Part shown: piece after piece, positions 55,281 to 64,000 of the stretch
How the letters are laid out: every line of letters begins with the position of its first letter
Numbering within the stretch: position 1 is the stretch's first letter
From: an uncultured Lactococcus sp.
GTDB taxonomy: Bacteria; Bacillota; Bacilli; Lactobacillales; Streptococcaceae
Assembly (NCBI RefSeq): GCF_934191625.1
Contig: NZ_CAKPUG010000002.1
Span: forward strand, 310,001 to 374,000
Direction of reading: 5' to 3'
DNA length: 64,000 bases
Made by a program: the position numbers and the translations under genes
Notes under the pieces: model-generated
Told to the model about the DNA's origin: nothing
The model's input: only the letters and a program-made list of their open reading frames with translations
Database searches by the model: none

Positions 55281-56198
55281 TTATTCAAGCTTTTTCATTT
55301 CTTCAGCAAGGGCAGTTAATTTTCTTAAACGATGATTAACTCCGGACTTTCCTAGCGGTGGATCCAAGAGCTGCCCCAGTTCTTTAATAGTCGCTTCTGG
55401 ATGAGCAATTCGTGCATGTGCAACCTCTGTGAGTGCAGGCGGTAGATTTTCCAGCTCTTTCTTCTCTGCCAAATATTTGACGGCCGATATTACATCTTGT
55501 GCTGCAGATACTGATTTATTTATATTTGCCGATTCAAAGTTGGACTGACGATTTGCTAAACCGCGCATTTCACGCATTATTTTTGCATCTTCAAATTTTA
55601 AGCGTGCTTTCATCGCACCAATCAAAGTCAAAAAGTCCATGATTTCCTCAGCTTTAGATAAATAGAGGATATAACGATTCTTCCGGGCAATGACCCTGGC
55701 ATCAAACCCGAAATTATTAAAAATATCTTTTAAGTCTTCTGCATGTTCCTGATAAACACTAGCGATAGACAGCTGGTAATCACCTTTTTCTGGATTATGC
55801 ATCGAACCACTTGACAAAAATGCACCACGCATATAATCTTCTTGTGCTTGCTGGTCATACTTGACAGACTCAGGAATCCCAGAATCCAAAAACATCAACG
55901 AGTCTGACAGTTGCAGCTCATTGAGCAACGCATTGACCTTATCTTCAATAAAAACTGTGTACACTCTATTTTTTGAAAGAGTTGTTTTCTGATGTACACG
56001 AATTTCAGCCCGTATTTGATAAATTTCAAGGAGCATCTGATAGATATATTTTGCAGTAGCTGCATTTTCAGTAGACAATGATAAGGTTAAACCACCAGAA
56101 ATACCTAATGATCCATTCATACGAATCAAGGCGAGTAAAGTTCCTCGGCTTGCTTTTTGACTCGTGAGTTCTTTTTTTATTTCACTCGTAAAACTCAT
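55281..56198 (-). CDS. whiA: Sporulation-type regulator WhiA
   Basis: 305 residues: N-terminal LAGLIDADG-like part (FTSEIKKELTSQK ... GAFLSSGSMHNPEKGDYQLSI) and a C-terminal helix-turn-helix (ATIKELGQLLDPPLGKSGVNHRLRKL). In non-sporulating Firmicutes it affects division and chromosome segregation. Third gene of rapZ-yvcK-whiA; its start overlaps yvcK by 4 nt. Confidence 0.95.
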   Translation of the reverse strand: MSFTSEIKKELTSQKASRGTLLALIRMNGSLGISGGLTLSLSTENAATAKYIYQMLLEIYQIRAEIRVHQKTTLSKNRVYTVFIEDKVNALLNELQLSDSLMFLDSGIPESVKYDQQAQEDYMRGAFLSSGSMHNPEKGDYQLSIASVYQEHAEDLKDIFNNFGFDARVIARKNRYILYLSKAEEIMDFLTLIGAMKARLKFEDAKIMREMRGLANRQSNFESANINKSVSAAQDVISAVKYLAEKKELENLPPALTEVAHARIAHPEATIKELGQLLDPPLGKSGVNHRLRKLTALAEEMKKLE

Positions 56199-57181
56199 TC
56201 TTTTTTTCTCTCACAACGTGCACTAATGCTCATAATTTCTGAAGCAATTGCATCACCGTTATGGAAGGCTCCACCGTTAACCAATTGTAAGAAATCATTT
56301 GAAATAATGTTAACTTCTTCCTCCTTAAGTGCCTTAAAGTCATGAACAACTTGTACCAAATACTCATCAAATTTGTTCGAATTCATATACTCTTCAGGTA
56401 CTACAGCACTATTGACAAGAACTGTATCAATCACGCGTGTACCCAAATGCTCGTGGATAACGCGCACATGATCTGCATCACTAAAGTGCTCAGTTTCCCC
56501 ACGTTGTGTCATTATATTGCAGACATAAACAATACGAGCTTCTGTTTTTAGCAGAGCTTCACCAATTTCTGGGATAACAATGTTTGGCAAGATTGAGGTA
56601 AAGAGTGATCCAGGACCTAAAACGATTGTGTCTGCTTCCATTATCGATTGCACAACCTTTTCTGATGCTCGTGGGCTCTGTCCTGTATTTGTCTCAGTCA
56701 AATAAACATGATGGATCAAACCATCGTAGTCAGCTATTTTGCTTTCACCTTCAACTTCATGTCCATCATTAAAAACTGCATGCAAGGTCAAAGCTACATC
56801 ACTTGATGGATAGACATTTCCACGCACATGGAAAAAACGAGCCAAAGTTTGAACAGCCTGATAAGTAGAACCTTGCATCTCACCAATTGCAGCAATAATC
56901 AAATTCCCTAAAGGATGACCAGAAAGTTCTCCATCGCTTGCATCAAAACGATATTGCAAAATATCAGCGTAAAATTTGGGCATATCACTCATGGCGATAA
57001 GAACATTACGCAAATCCCCCGGAGGAGCAATATTAATTGCAGAACGTAAACGACCTGAAGATCCACCATCGTCTGCTACTGTTACAATTGCTGTAAGATC
57101 AATATTTTCTTGACGCAAGGACTTCAAAATGACGGGTATTCCGGTCCCGCCCCCTATAACTACTACTTTTGATTTGCTCAT
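56195..57181 (-). CDS. yvcK: Gluconeogenesis factor YvcK (UPF0052)
   Basis: 328 residues. [14 protein letters not shown] at residues 5-18 and [10 protein letters not shown] near residue 37, the UDP-sugar/CofD-like fold. YvcK binds UDP-GlcNAc and is needed for growth on gluconeogenic sources and for cell shape. Overlaps rapZ and whiA by 4 nt on each side. Confidence 0.95.
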   Translation of the reverse strand: MSKSKVVVIGGGTGIPVILKSLRQENIDLTAIVTVADDGGSSGRLRSAINIAPPGDLRNVLIAMSDMPKFYADILQYRFDASDGELSGHPLGNLIIAAIGEMQGSTYQAVQTLARFFHVRGNVYPSSDVALTLHAVFNDGHEVEGESKIADYDGLIHHVYLTETNTGQSPRASEKVVQSIMEADTIVLGPGSLFTSILPNIVIPEIGEALLKTEARIVYVCNIMTQRGETEHFSDADHVRVIHEHLGTRVIDTVLVNSAVVPEEYMNSNKFDEYLVQVVHDFKALKEEEVNIISNDFLQLVNGGAFHNGDAIASEIMSISARCERKKE

Positions 57182-58068
57182 GATCGATTAACCGTTTCTT
57201 TCCGTCTATCCTTATCTCTGTGGCTGGTATTTAAATGCCAATCTTCCTTAAGAAGTGCTTTTGAGACGCGTTCAGCAAATGCAACAGAACGGTGTTGCCC
57301 ACCTGTACAGCCAAAAGCAATTGTCAATACAGATTTTCCTTCTTTTTGGTAAGCAGGAATAATTGGCAAGAGCATGTTCATTAAGTTTTTATAAAAATCT
57401 TCAGAAGCCTCCTGATTCATGACATAGTTGAAGACCTCTTTATCTTGTCCGGTTTTATCACGTAGTTCTGGGATATAGTGCGGATTTGGTAGGAAACGGA
57501 CATCAAAGACTAAGTCCGCATCCATTGGCAAACCGTACTTAAAACCAAAGGAAATAACTTCGATACGAAATGGAGCTTCTTTAGTTTCTGAAAAGCGTTC
57601 AAGAATACGAGCACGCAAATTACGCGGCGTGAGCTCACTTGTATCAATGACAACTTCAGCCAAGGATTTCAAATCTGAAAGAATTTCGCGCTCTTGCGTA
57701 ATCCCATCCAGCACACGTCCATCAATAGCTAGCGGATGTGAACGGCGGGTTTCTTTATACCTTGCAACCAGTTCAACATCACTTGCATCAAGGAATAAAA
57801 GTTTAAAGTTCACTTCTGGAAGATTCGAAAGTTCTGCAACAATACCACGTAAGCGGTCAAAGAAGATACGTGAACGCATATCGACAACCATTGCAACTTT
57901 GTTTATTTTACTGTCTGGTGTATTGAGAAGCTCAACAAATTTTTCAATCAGGTTAGGTGGCATATTATCCACGGCAAAGTAGCCCATGTCTTCAAAAGAT
58001 TGAATAGCTACAGTTTTACCTGCACCTGACATACCTGTAATAATGACAATATTCAGTTTATTCTCCAT
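57178..58068 (-). CDS. rapZ: RNase adapter / nucleotide-binding protein RapZ (YvcJ)
   Basis: 296 residues. Walker [17 protein letters not shown] at residues 8-23 and the C-terminal [10 protein letters not shown] characteristic of the family. Binds nucleotides and small RNA in Gram-negatives; in Firmicutes (YvcJ) it is linked to competence expression. First gene of the three-gene operon, AGAGGAG before ATG. Confidence 0.95.
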   Translation of the reverse strand: MENKLNIVIITGMSGAGKTVAIQSFEDMGYFAVDNMPPNLIEKFVELLNTPDSKINKVAMVVDMRSRIFFDRLRGIVAELSNLPEVNFKLLFLDASDVELVARYKETRRSHPLAIDGRVLDGITQEREILSDLKSLAEVVIDTSELTPRNLRARILERFSETKEAPFRIEVISFGFKYGLPMDADLVFDVRFLPNPHYIPELRDKTGQDKEVFNYVMNQEASEDFYKNLMNMLLPIIPAYQKEGKSVLTIAFGCTGGQHRSVAFAERVSKALLKEDWHLNTSHRDKDRRKETVNRS

Positions 58069-58112
58069 GTTTTCTCCTCTTTTTTATTAAAGTATTAATA
58101 GGATCTTTTTAC

Positions 58113-59558
58113 TTAAAGCATTGGACTAATTAGTCTTGCAAGCCCTTCTTTGAAGCGAATGCTTGTACTACGCTCTTCGTATATTTCCACGGTTAATCGC
58201 TTGCTGACCTCAAGGTCTTTCTTAAAGTCTTCCCGTAATTTTTGTGAAATATCATAATCATAAAGAACCATGTTCCCCTCAAAGCAAAGTTGAAGACTTC
58301 GATTATCGAAATTCGCTGATCCTACGGATGCGTATTCCCCATCAATGATGAGTGTTTTAGAATGTACAAAGCCCCTCTCATAAGTATAAACCTTTGCGCC
58401 CATCTTAAGCAAGTCAGCTGCATAATAATAGGTAGCCCAATAAACGAGTGGATGATCCGGCTTGTTAGGAATCATGAGGCGGACTTCCACACCAGATAAA
58501 AGAGCCAATTTTAAAGATTCGTGTAGCGCATCATCTGGAACATAGTAAGGTGTTTGAATAATAATCTCACGTTCTGCGCTGTTTATCATTTTCATATAGG
58601 TCATTTTGATTTGTGCTTTGGTTTCATCTGGGCCAGAAGTCACAAATTGAGTAATGATCCGGTCGTTTTCTAAGGCCGCAGGAAAGTACTCTTCTGCTTC
58701 TGATATTTCAAACTTGTGCTGACTGTTCCAATCCATAATGAAACGATTCTGCAAAGAATACACAACATCGCCTGTTAAACGGAGATGCGTATCTCGCCAA
58801 TAGCCAAATTTAGCAGTTTCTGTTGCATATTCGTCACCCACATTGAAACCGCCCGTATAGCCAATTTGTCCGTCGATAACCACAATCTTACGATGCAAGC
58901 GATAATTTGTTCGTGGGTTGATGAGAGACAAAATTAGAGGAAAGAAATAGGATACTTCTCCACCTGCTTTCGTCAATTCATCAAACTCACGCATTTTCGT
59001 TTTGTTGCTCCCCCAAGCATCAATAAGAACTTTGACTTCAACACCACGTTTTACAGCTGAAATAAGAGCATCTGTAAGCTCCTTTCCCAGATGATCCATT
59101 CGAAAAATGTAATACTCCAAATGGATATGATGTTGTGCCTTCTGAATATCGTCAAGCAGTGCATCAAATTTTGCACGCCCATCTGTGAAAATTTCAACTC
59201 CTGTATTTGCTGAAATAACGGCTTTTTCTTCGACAAAAAGCATATGAATTAGCTGAGTAATACCATGATTCCTCGTTATTTTTTTTATGAAGCCTTCCTC
59301 ATTATACACTCTCCAAGTACGTTTCAATTGTTCTTCAAATCCCACACGAAAGGCACGTTGCACTTTAAAAATCCGATAGTGTGCAATGCCACGCCCCACC
59401 AGGATATATAAAATAAAGCCAAAGACAGGTAAAAGATTGACGACAAAGAGCCAAGCCCATGTTGTTGAGGTGCTTTTTCGCTCCCGAAAAATGATGGTCA
59501 ATGATAAAAAGAAGTTTAAGATAAAAATAGATAGTTCAACGATGGCAATAATTCCCAA
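58113..59558 (-). CDS. cls: Cardiolipin synthase
   Basis: 481 residues. Two N-terminal membrane helices (about 3-25 and 33-55, the PLDc_N region) and two HKD motifs, HRKIVVIDG near residue 217 and HSKTLIIDG near residue 395, followed by GSANFD. It condenses phosphatidylglycerol into cardiolipin at the membrane. Start is TTG at 59558, with AAAAGGAG 8 nt upstream; TGCTATAAT provides its own promoter, so it is separate from the polysaccharide operon. Confidence 0.95.
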   Translation of the reverse strand: MGIIAIVELSIFILNFFLSLTIIFRERKSTSTTWAWLFVVNLLPVFGFILYILVGRGIAHYRIFKVQRAFRVGFEEQLKRTWRVYNEEGFIKKITRNHGITQLIHMLFVEEKAVISANTGVEIFTDGRAKFDALLDDIQKAQHHIHLEYYIFRMDHLGKELTDALISAVKRGVEVKVLIDAWGSNKTKMREFDELTKAGGEVSYFFPLILSLINPRTNYRLHRKIVVIDGQIGYTGGFNVGDEYATETAKFGYWRDTHLRLTGDVVYSLQNRFIMDWNSQHKFEISEAEEYFPAALENDRIITQFVTSGPDETKAQIKMTYMKMINSAEREIIIQTPYYVPDDALHESLKLALLSGVEVRLMIPNKPDHPLVYWATYYYAADLLKMGAKVYTYERGFVHSKTLIIDGEYASVGSANFDNRSLQLCFEGNMVLYDYDISQKLREDFKKDLEVSKRLTVEIYEERSTSIRFKEGLARLISPML

Positions 59559-59648
59559 AAGAAAACTCCTTTTTCTAAAATTATTCTTATCTAATTATAG
59601 CAAATTAAGGACTGATTCGCTTTTATTATAGATAACGATGCTTTAAGA

Positions 59649-59674
59649 AAACCTTGAAGATATTCTCAAGGTTT
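59649..59674 (-). terminator. Weak terminator at the end of the polysaccharide operon
   Basis: A 9-bp stem (59649-59657/59666-59674) overlaps the stop codon of the 202-residue gene. Only a short T-rich tail follows. Confidence 0.5.
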
Positions 59675-60274
59675 CTTAATATAATTATCATAAAGTAGTT
59701 CAATCTCATCGGCATCAATATTTTCTTCAGGTAAAATAACAACCCAATCGGTATTTCGTCGTGCTGCTTCTTCACCCAATTTTCTGGAGAAATGAAACTC
59801 CAAAATATCTGATTTATCTTCAATCTGCGCCAAAATCTTTTTTCGTTTATTTTGAAATTTATTAGAAAAATATCCTTTAGTTCGAAACCATTTACGATGG
59901 GCTGCAAGTAAAGCAACAATAATTGACACTACAAGTAAGGTCATAAGTATTGAGTTCGTAAAGTCAAAGAAAAGACGGGTTGTAGACTCTAAGTAGAGTA
60001 AGGGATCCCTCTCTACCAAATCTTCTGTCCAAAAAACTTGCCATAAAGTAATTATCCCTGGTAAAAAAGTAACTAACCAAACAACAATTATTCCTAGAAT
60101 ATTTAACACACGTGTTAACATTAGCTTCGAATCAGGCGCAGCTTTGGGATCAAAGAAAGCATCATAAACAACTTCCTTCTCTATCTCCTTACGTGACAGG
60201 ATTCGAGGAGGTTGTAAATTATTTGATAGCTCTTCATTTAATCTCCGGTTTTTTGTCTCTCTGGAGATACCCAT
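59666..60274 (-). CDS. Two-helix membrane protein, possible PgaD-like partner of the synthase
   Basis: 202 residues. A basic N-terminus (MGISRETKNRRLNEELSNN), two membrane helices (about 55-80 and 105-130) and a charged cytosolic tail (WFRTKGYFSNKFQNKRKK onward). No family recognised. It overlaps the polysaccharide synthase gene by 37 nt. PgaD and IcaD, two-helix accessory subunits of PgaC/IcaA, occupy the same place in their operons, so an analogous role is inferred from position and topology only. Confidence 0.6.
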   Translation of the reverse strand: MGISRETKNRRLNEELSNNLQPPRILSRKEIEKEVVYDAFFDPKAAPDSKLMLTRVLNILGIIVVWLVTFLPGIITLWQVFWTEDLVERDPLLYLESTTRLFFDFTNSILMTLLVVSIIVALLAAHRKWFRTKGYFSNKFQNKRKKILAQIEDKSDILEFHFSRKLGEEAARRNTDWVVILPEENIDADEIELLYDNYIKKP

Positions 60275-61545
60275 GTTCCTCCTCCTCCCGTTATTTGTGC
60301 TTTAATCGCTCTTGGTAAAGCCGCAAGCAAAGTGAATGGTGAAATAAGCCAATAAATCCACGTGTACCAACCAGCAAAAAGTGAATATTTCATGGCAGCT
60401 TTATCACTCTCATTGAACCAAATCGAAGTTAAAAGCTGAGTGACCCCAACAATAAATTCATACATGATGAAAATTAATGCACTAATGATAAAGCGTTTGA
60501 CTTGGAAACCATCGCCGAGAGCAACCCAGAAAAAGAGCCAATAAACTACAAAGAGTGAGGAGATAAACCAAAAAATAGCCCACATAATCGATAAAAATTG
60601 GTCCATAAGTAAAAAGATGAACGGAAAGGTCTTCACAGGGTGTAAAAGTACATCTAAAGCATGGGACATAAAAACTTCAAGTCCACCTTGTGCCCAACGG
60701 CGTCGCTGTTTGTACAGTACACTAATTTTTTCAGGAACTTCCATATAACATCGGGCATTCGGTGCATATTGTATCCGCCATCCCTTAAGTTGCAATGCCC
60801 AACTGACAGCAATATCCTCGGTAATTTTGGTTTGGTCAAAAAGTCCTATATCTATCAGAGCTTCCCGTCGATACATGACACAGACACCCGAGACTGTGAA
60901 AATTCGTCCAATCATAGACTGTGCCCGCTTTGTCATTCCGATAATTGAATGATATTCTACATATTGCAACTTCGCCAACAAGGATGTCAGGTTACGTGGC
61001 ATAGGATTTCCTGTTACTGCAGCAACCAAATCTTTTGAAGAAAAGATTGAATCCTCCATAAACCAAGCCACCATATGACGAAGTGCATTTCCAGTAACAA
61101 AAGAATCCGCATCAATACACAGAAGGAAATCCCCTTTAGAATGGAGGGCTGCCTGAGTTAGTCCATGAGCTTTTCCCTTATTTTTCTGTACTTCAATGAC
61201 CCGTAAATGTGAATCAGGCTTTGTTTCTTGCCACTCACGCAAAATAGTATTCGTATTATCCGTCGAACCATCGGATATGGCAATAATTTCATATTTTTTA
61301 TAGTTGATTTGTGTATCCAAATAATGGAGTGTACGCTTTATAACTACCTCTTCATTGTGACAAGGGACCATAATAGTTATGAAAGGCTCTTCCACATCTT
61401 TTGGAAACTTTGGAAGGCGATTTTTAGTTCTAAAATGATAATACGTACCGCCAATAATCCAGAAAACGCCACCAACAATCGGATAAAAAATGAAAATGAA
61501 GAGCGTTACATCAACAATACTGTTAATATTAAACCAGGCAATCAT
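60238..61545 (-). CDS. Processive family 2 glycosyltransferase, PgaC/IcaA-like
   Basis: 435 residues. Membrane helix near 12-32, then the GT2 domain: IMVPCHNEEVVIKRTL, DGSTDN, the metal site DADSF near residue 145, TEDIAVSW and the processivity motif QRRRWAQGGLE near residue 280. Three to four membrane helices follow. Such enzymes polymerise and export beta-linked sugars; closest pattern is the poly-N-acetylglucosamine synthase. No deacetylase (icaB/pgaB) is adjacent. Its ATG directly follows the preceding gene's stop (TAGATG). Confidence 0.85.
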   Translation of the reverse strand: MIAWFNINSIVDVTLFIFIFYPIVGGVFWIIGGTYYHFRTKNRLPKFPKDVEEPFITIMVPCHNEEVVIKRTLHYLDTQINYKKYEIIAISDGSTDNTNTILREWQETKPDSHLRVIEVQKNKGKAHGLTQAALHSKGDFLLCIDADSFVTGNALRHMVAWFMEDSIFSSKDLVAAVTGNPMPRNLTSLLAKLQYVEYHSIIGMTKRAQSMIGRIFTVSGVCVMYRREALIDIGLFDQTKITEDIAVSWALQLKGWRIQYAPNARCYMEVPEKISVLYKQRRRWAQGGLEVFMSHALDVLLHPVKTFPFIFLLMDQFLSIMWAIFWFISSLFVVYWLFFWVALGDGFQVKRFIISALIFIMYEFIVGVTQLLTSIWFNESDKAAMKYSLFAGWYTWIYWLISPFTLLAALPRAIKAQITGGGGTWVSPERQKTGD

Positions 61546-62196
61546 CTAGTGTCCACCCTTCTTCTCAATATAACTCCGTTCTTGCGCAACCAAAGATTCA
61601 TAATTCTGGAAGAACTTTGTATAACGGTTTCTATTATTTTTTAAATCAAATTCAAAAATATAGGCTGCCTCACGTACAGTATCACATTGCCCCGTTTGAA
61701 TATAGCTTTGTAAAATTTCAATAGCTTTTGGCGTTAAGTAGTTTACAGAAATGTTTGTCTGAGTAATTGCTCCCGAATCTAGGATTTCTCTCGTTGCTGT
61801 CAGAAGACGGTCGTGCTCCTCTTGAGCTTCAGTATTAATCCTCGTCACTGTACGACCGGAAAAACGCTTAAGTACTCCTTTCTCCCACAAAATCAGAAAA
61901 ATAACCATACAAATCAAGCTAGAAAAAACAAAGTAGAAAACATCCAAGAGAACAAAAATTTCAAAATCCACCCGCTGTAGCATGTGTTCTCCACTAATAA
62001 TAAACAGTACTACTGCCATAAACACCCCAGCAATTATACCTGTAATAAAAGCATAACGATTACGTGTAGCATTAATTTCACGCTTGGCCGCCTTCTTTAG
62101 TTGAATACGCTGAATTCGTAAACTGTCTAAACATTCCAATGCTTGCAGTAAATCCTTAAGTTGAGCAATAGCGGCAGATGATCGTTTATTTAACAT
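61546..62196 (-). CDS. Unknown two-helix membrane protein of the polysaccharide operon
   Basis: 216 residues. N-terminal helical region (1-45, probable coiled coil), two membrane helices (about 49-70 and 79-105), and a 110-residue cytosolic tail containing VNYLTPKAIEILQSYIQTG and QCDTVREAAYIFEFDLKNN. I recognise no family. It overlaps the flavoprotein gene by 11 nt and ends at the synthase start codon, so the three are translated together. A regulatory or scaffolding role for the synthase is possible but unproven. Confidence 0.6.
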   Translation of the reverse strand: MLNKRSSAAIAQLKDLLQALECLDSLRIQRIQLKKAAKREINATRNRYAFITGIIAGVFMAVVLFIISGEHMLQRVDFEIFVLLDVFYFVFSSLICMVIFLILWEKGVLKRFSGRTVTRINTEAQEEHDRLLTATREILDSGAITQTNISVNYLTPKAIEILQSYIQTGQCDTVREAAYIFEFDLKNNRNRYTKFFQNYESLVAQERSYIEKKGGH

Positions 62197-63571
62197 CTGG
62201 GTTTATCACTCCTTGTCTTTGACGAATTTGTTCTCTTAGTTTTTGAGCTGCGATTTTCAGGAAATTATCCGGATTTTTAAAACCATGTTCAAAGTAGAGA
62301 TCTGCAAATTCCATATCTTCGATAGTCAGGTCTTGCTGAATAGCAATTGAGATAATATTGGCGTAGCTCGAAAGATTTGGTACTGTCCCCATAGCTTGAA
62401 GACCTAAAATTTTATGATTGATTTTGTCATAAGTAATCCATATCTTGACGTAGTCATCTGAATTTATAAAGTGATTTTCTAAATATACCAGTTCGGCCTC
62501 ATAGCCCTCTTTACATGCCGTTGCTTTGCTGAGACCTGAGACACAAATATTATAGTCTTCTAAGTTCATAGAATAAGTCCCTTGTGACGGCGTAATTGCA
62601 CATTTTGGCTGTATGAGATTAAGGGCTGCAACTGCACCCTCACGAAAAGCATCTGAGGCATGAGGAAGATAAATTTTACGCGCCACTTGTTTCATAGTTG
62701 TTGTCGCACAGTCGCCGGCTGCAAAGACATCATCAGCGCTAGTACGCATAAACTCGTCAACTTCGATAGCCCCCATCTCGCCTAAGAGTACCTGATCCAT
62801 TAATAAAGTCGAGTTCGGTCGGAACCCTATGGCCACAACCACACCATCAACATTGATTTGTTTATTTTCCGTGTAAACAGCTAGCTTTCTCTCTTTTTTA
62901 CTGAGTTTTGATGATGAAATATCTTTAATGTCAACAACTAAAGAAGACGTGTATATTTTAATGCCTTCATTTTCAAGTAAGTGACGTATTTCTTCACCAA
63001 CTTCTTCATCAACATATTTGTTCAGGATGCGATTTCCAGCTTGGACGATATAAACTTCCATTCCTTTTTTTCGGAAAATACGGGCAAGTTCAACACCAAT
63101 CATGCCACCACCCATGACTGCAACTACTTTTTTCTTCGCCATAAATTTTCGGAGAGCAAAAGCATCTTGTTTATTTTTCACAAAATATACATTTTCATTG
63201 ATTACACCACGAATCGGTGGAATGACAGGATAGGAACCTGTTGCTAGAACCAATTTATCAAAATTATCAGTCAGTGGAATTTCATCATCTTTTTCAGTAT
63301 ATGTTAGTTGTTTAGTTGTAGTATTGATATTTTCAATGGTTGTTCTCGTTTTAACATGAATATTCAAATCTTCAAGCTCTCTGACAGAAGTGTAAGTAGA
63401 ATGGCTCGCCAAGTTATTTTTTCCCATCAGATATTGCGGAATACTTTGGGAAATGAAGCTTACTTCCGCTTTTCTCTCATAAATTATTACTTCTGAATCT
63501 GGATATTCTTCCCGCGCACGCTTTGCACAAGCAATGCCTGCATGAGAACCCCCTACTATCACTATTTTCAT
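62186..63571 (-). CDS. NADH oxidase/CoA-disulfide reductase-like flavoprotein lacking the active-site cysteine
   Basis: 461 residues. FAD motif IVIVGGSHAGIACA (residues 3-16, with His10), NAD motif VVAVMGGGMIGVELARI near residue 150, the third flavin contact FAAGDCATT near residue 278, and a C-terminal dimer domain. Nox, Npr and CoADR enzymes carry a redox Cys42 in an S-C-G motif; here the site reads FISQSIPQ, so residue 42 is Gln. It can bind FAD and NADH but cannot use the cysteine-sulfenate chemistry, suggesting H2O2 formation, another acceptor or sensing. First gene of the polysaccharide operon; AAGGAG before ATG. Confidence 0.82.
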   Translation of the reverse strand: MKIVIVGGSHAGIACAKRAREEYPDSEVIIYERKAEVSFISQSIPQYLMGKNNLASHSTYTSVRELEDLNIHVKTRTTIENINTTTKQLTYTEKDDEIPLTDNFDKLVLATGSYPVIPPIRGVINENVYFVKNKQDAFALRKFMAKKKVVAVMGGGMIGVELARIFRKKGMEVYIVQAGNRILNKYVDEEVGEEIRHLLENEGIKIYTSSLVVDIKDISSSKLSKKERKLAVYTENKQINVDGVVVAIGFRPNSTLLMDQVLLGEMGAIEVDEFMRTSADDVFAAGDCATTTMKQVARKIYLPHASDAFREGAVAALNLIQPKCAITPSQGTYSMNLEDYNICVSGLSKATACKEGYEAELVYLENHFINSDDYVKIWITYDKINHKILGLQAMGTVPNLSSYANIISIAIQQDLTIEDMEFADLYFEHGFKNPDNFLKIAAQKLREQIRQRQGVINPDVK

Positions 63572-63581
63572 GAAACATCTC

Positions 63582-63683
63582 CTTATTTTAACTTATTATT
63601 AATTATATTAAAATAAGTTTCATTTACCTAACATAATATGTTTGAAAGATGTTTTGATTTACTTTATGTTTACAAAGTAAACA
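63582..63683 (-). promoter_or_regulatory. Operator-like palindromes upstream of the flavoprotein operon
   Basis: Two inverted repeats: a 10-bp one (63582-63591/63608-63617) around a TATAAT, close to the ribosome site, and TGTTTAC-AAA-GTAAACA (63667-63683), a perfect 7-bp repeat with a 3-nt centre. Both are candidate regulator sites; no regulator gene adjoins. Confidence 0.5.
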
Positions 63684-63747
63684 ACATAGTAAAATGAATG
63701 ACATGTTCTTGTGATAGTTCTCTAATACTAAATGATAGGATTACCAT

Positions 63748-63775
63748 CAAAAAAAACATCTCAAACTGAGATGTT
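63748..63775 (-). terminator. Terminator of the gene at the right edge
   Basis: A 9-bp stem (63755-63763/63767-63775) followed by seven T residues on the minus strand. Confidence 0.9.
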
Positions 63776-63784
63776 CTACAAAAC

Positions 63785-64000
63785 TTATTTGAGGTTATGA
63801 GTAGGAGGCCACCAGCCATCCTTACTAGTGCCATCTGGATTGACAATATGTAAAATCTGAACTTCATCAATATGCTGTCGATTCATAGCTTCTTGCTTAG
63901 CTTCCATCCGACTGCTCGCCTCAACAAAGACACGCAAAGTATTAGGATGTGTTTCAAAATTAGCCTTCATACCTTCTGCTTCTTCAGGCGATGGTGCGTA
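63785..64000 (-). CDS. C-terminal part of an unidentified protein (cut by window edge)
   Basis: The minus-strand frame is open from the window edge to the stop at 63785 (71 codons visible). It includes an internal Met at 63970 preceded by ten more codons in frame (YAPSPEEAEG), and no ribosome site is visible, so the true start lies beyond the edge. The visible part has NTLRVFVEASSRMEAKQEA and ends GWWPPTHNLK. It looks soluble; no family recognised. A terminator follows. Confidence 0.65.
   Translation of the reverse strand, partial: YAPSPEEAEGMKANFETHPNTLRVFVEASSRMEAKQEAMNRQHIDEVQILHIVNPDGTSKDGWWPPTHNLK

Overview
The window reads as ordinary chromosome of a low-GC Gram-positive coccus of the genus Lactococcus (family Streptococcaceae). 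Support comes from an L27 precursor with a cleavable N-terminus next to its Prp protease, the rapZ-yvcK-whiA, phoH/ybeY/dgkA and comFA-comFC blocks, a split glyQ/glyS synthetase, a glycerol oxidase operon behind an Mga-like regulator, and a Mn2+ riboswitch in front of a P-type ATPase that closely resembles the known L. lactis yoaB element. The species cannot be fixed from the window; a member of the L. garvieae side of the genus is a guess only.

Layout: 1-5.9 kb holds divergent NAD-salvage genes (pncB, cut by the left edge; nadD), a short RNase R, a DAO-type oxidoreductase, a RibD_C/DHFR-like protein and a 55-residue protein. 6-12 kb carries obg and sbcCD. 12-16 kb carries a MenA-type prenyltransferase and the riboswitch-controlled ATPase. 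16.4-24.3 kb is a six-gene sugar operon: fructose-type PTS, GH38 alpha-mannosidase, RpiR regulator, GH1 glycosidase and ROK kinase. 24.3-30.2 kb is glpK-glpO-glpF with its probable regulator. 30.3-36 kb holds a CLC transporter and a T-box operon (FNT channel, glyQ, glyS, DUF896). 36.3-42.3 kb holds a TerC-family protein, a YigZ protein, comFA-comFC and phoH-nudix-ybeY-dgkA.

42.5-44.8 kb is a decayed locus: a small secreted peptide gene, an ABC permease and an ABC ATPase, each broken by its own mutation. 44.8-58.1 kb returns to housekeeping genes: rplU-prp-rpmA, a lipid kinase, DUF998/DUF1934 proteins, HD and HAD hydrolases, TrhO, a CatA-like protein, a metallophosphoesterase, DUF402 and rapZ-yvcK-whiA. 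58.1-63.6 kb has a cardiolipin synthase and a tightly overlapping four-gene operon: a Nox-like flavoprotein lacking the catalytic cysteine, two membrane proteins of unknown function, and a PgaC/IcaA-type polysaccharide synthase. The window ends inside an unidentified gene.

The observations most worth following are: (1) at least six genes whose extended -10 box lies exactly 6-7 nt upstream of the start codon with no Shine-Dalgarno sequence, predicting leaderless mRNAs; (2) the flavoprotein-polysaccharide synthase operon with Cys42 replaced by Gln; (3) a formate/nitrite-type channel placed first in a T-box glyQS operon; (4) the alpha-mannosidase PTS operon with an unusual enzyme set; (5) the three-lesion relic of a secreted-peptide/ABC system; (6) a structured 5' leader with a 17-codon ORF before obg. 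All assignments come from reading motifs and context; no database search was run.
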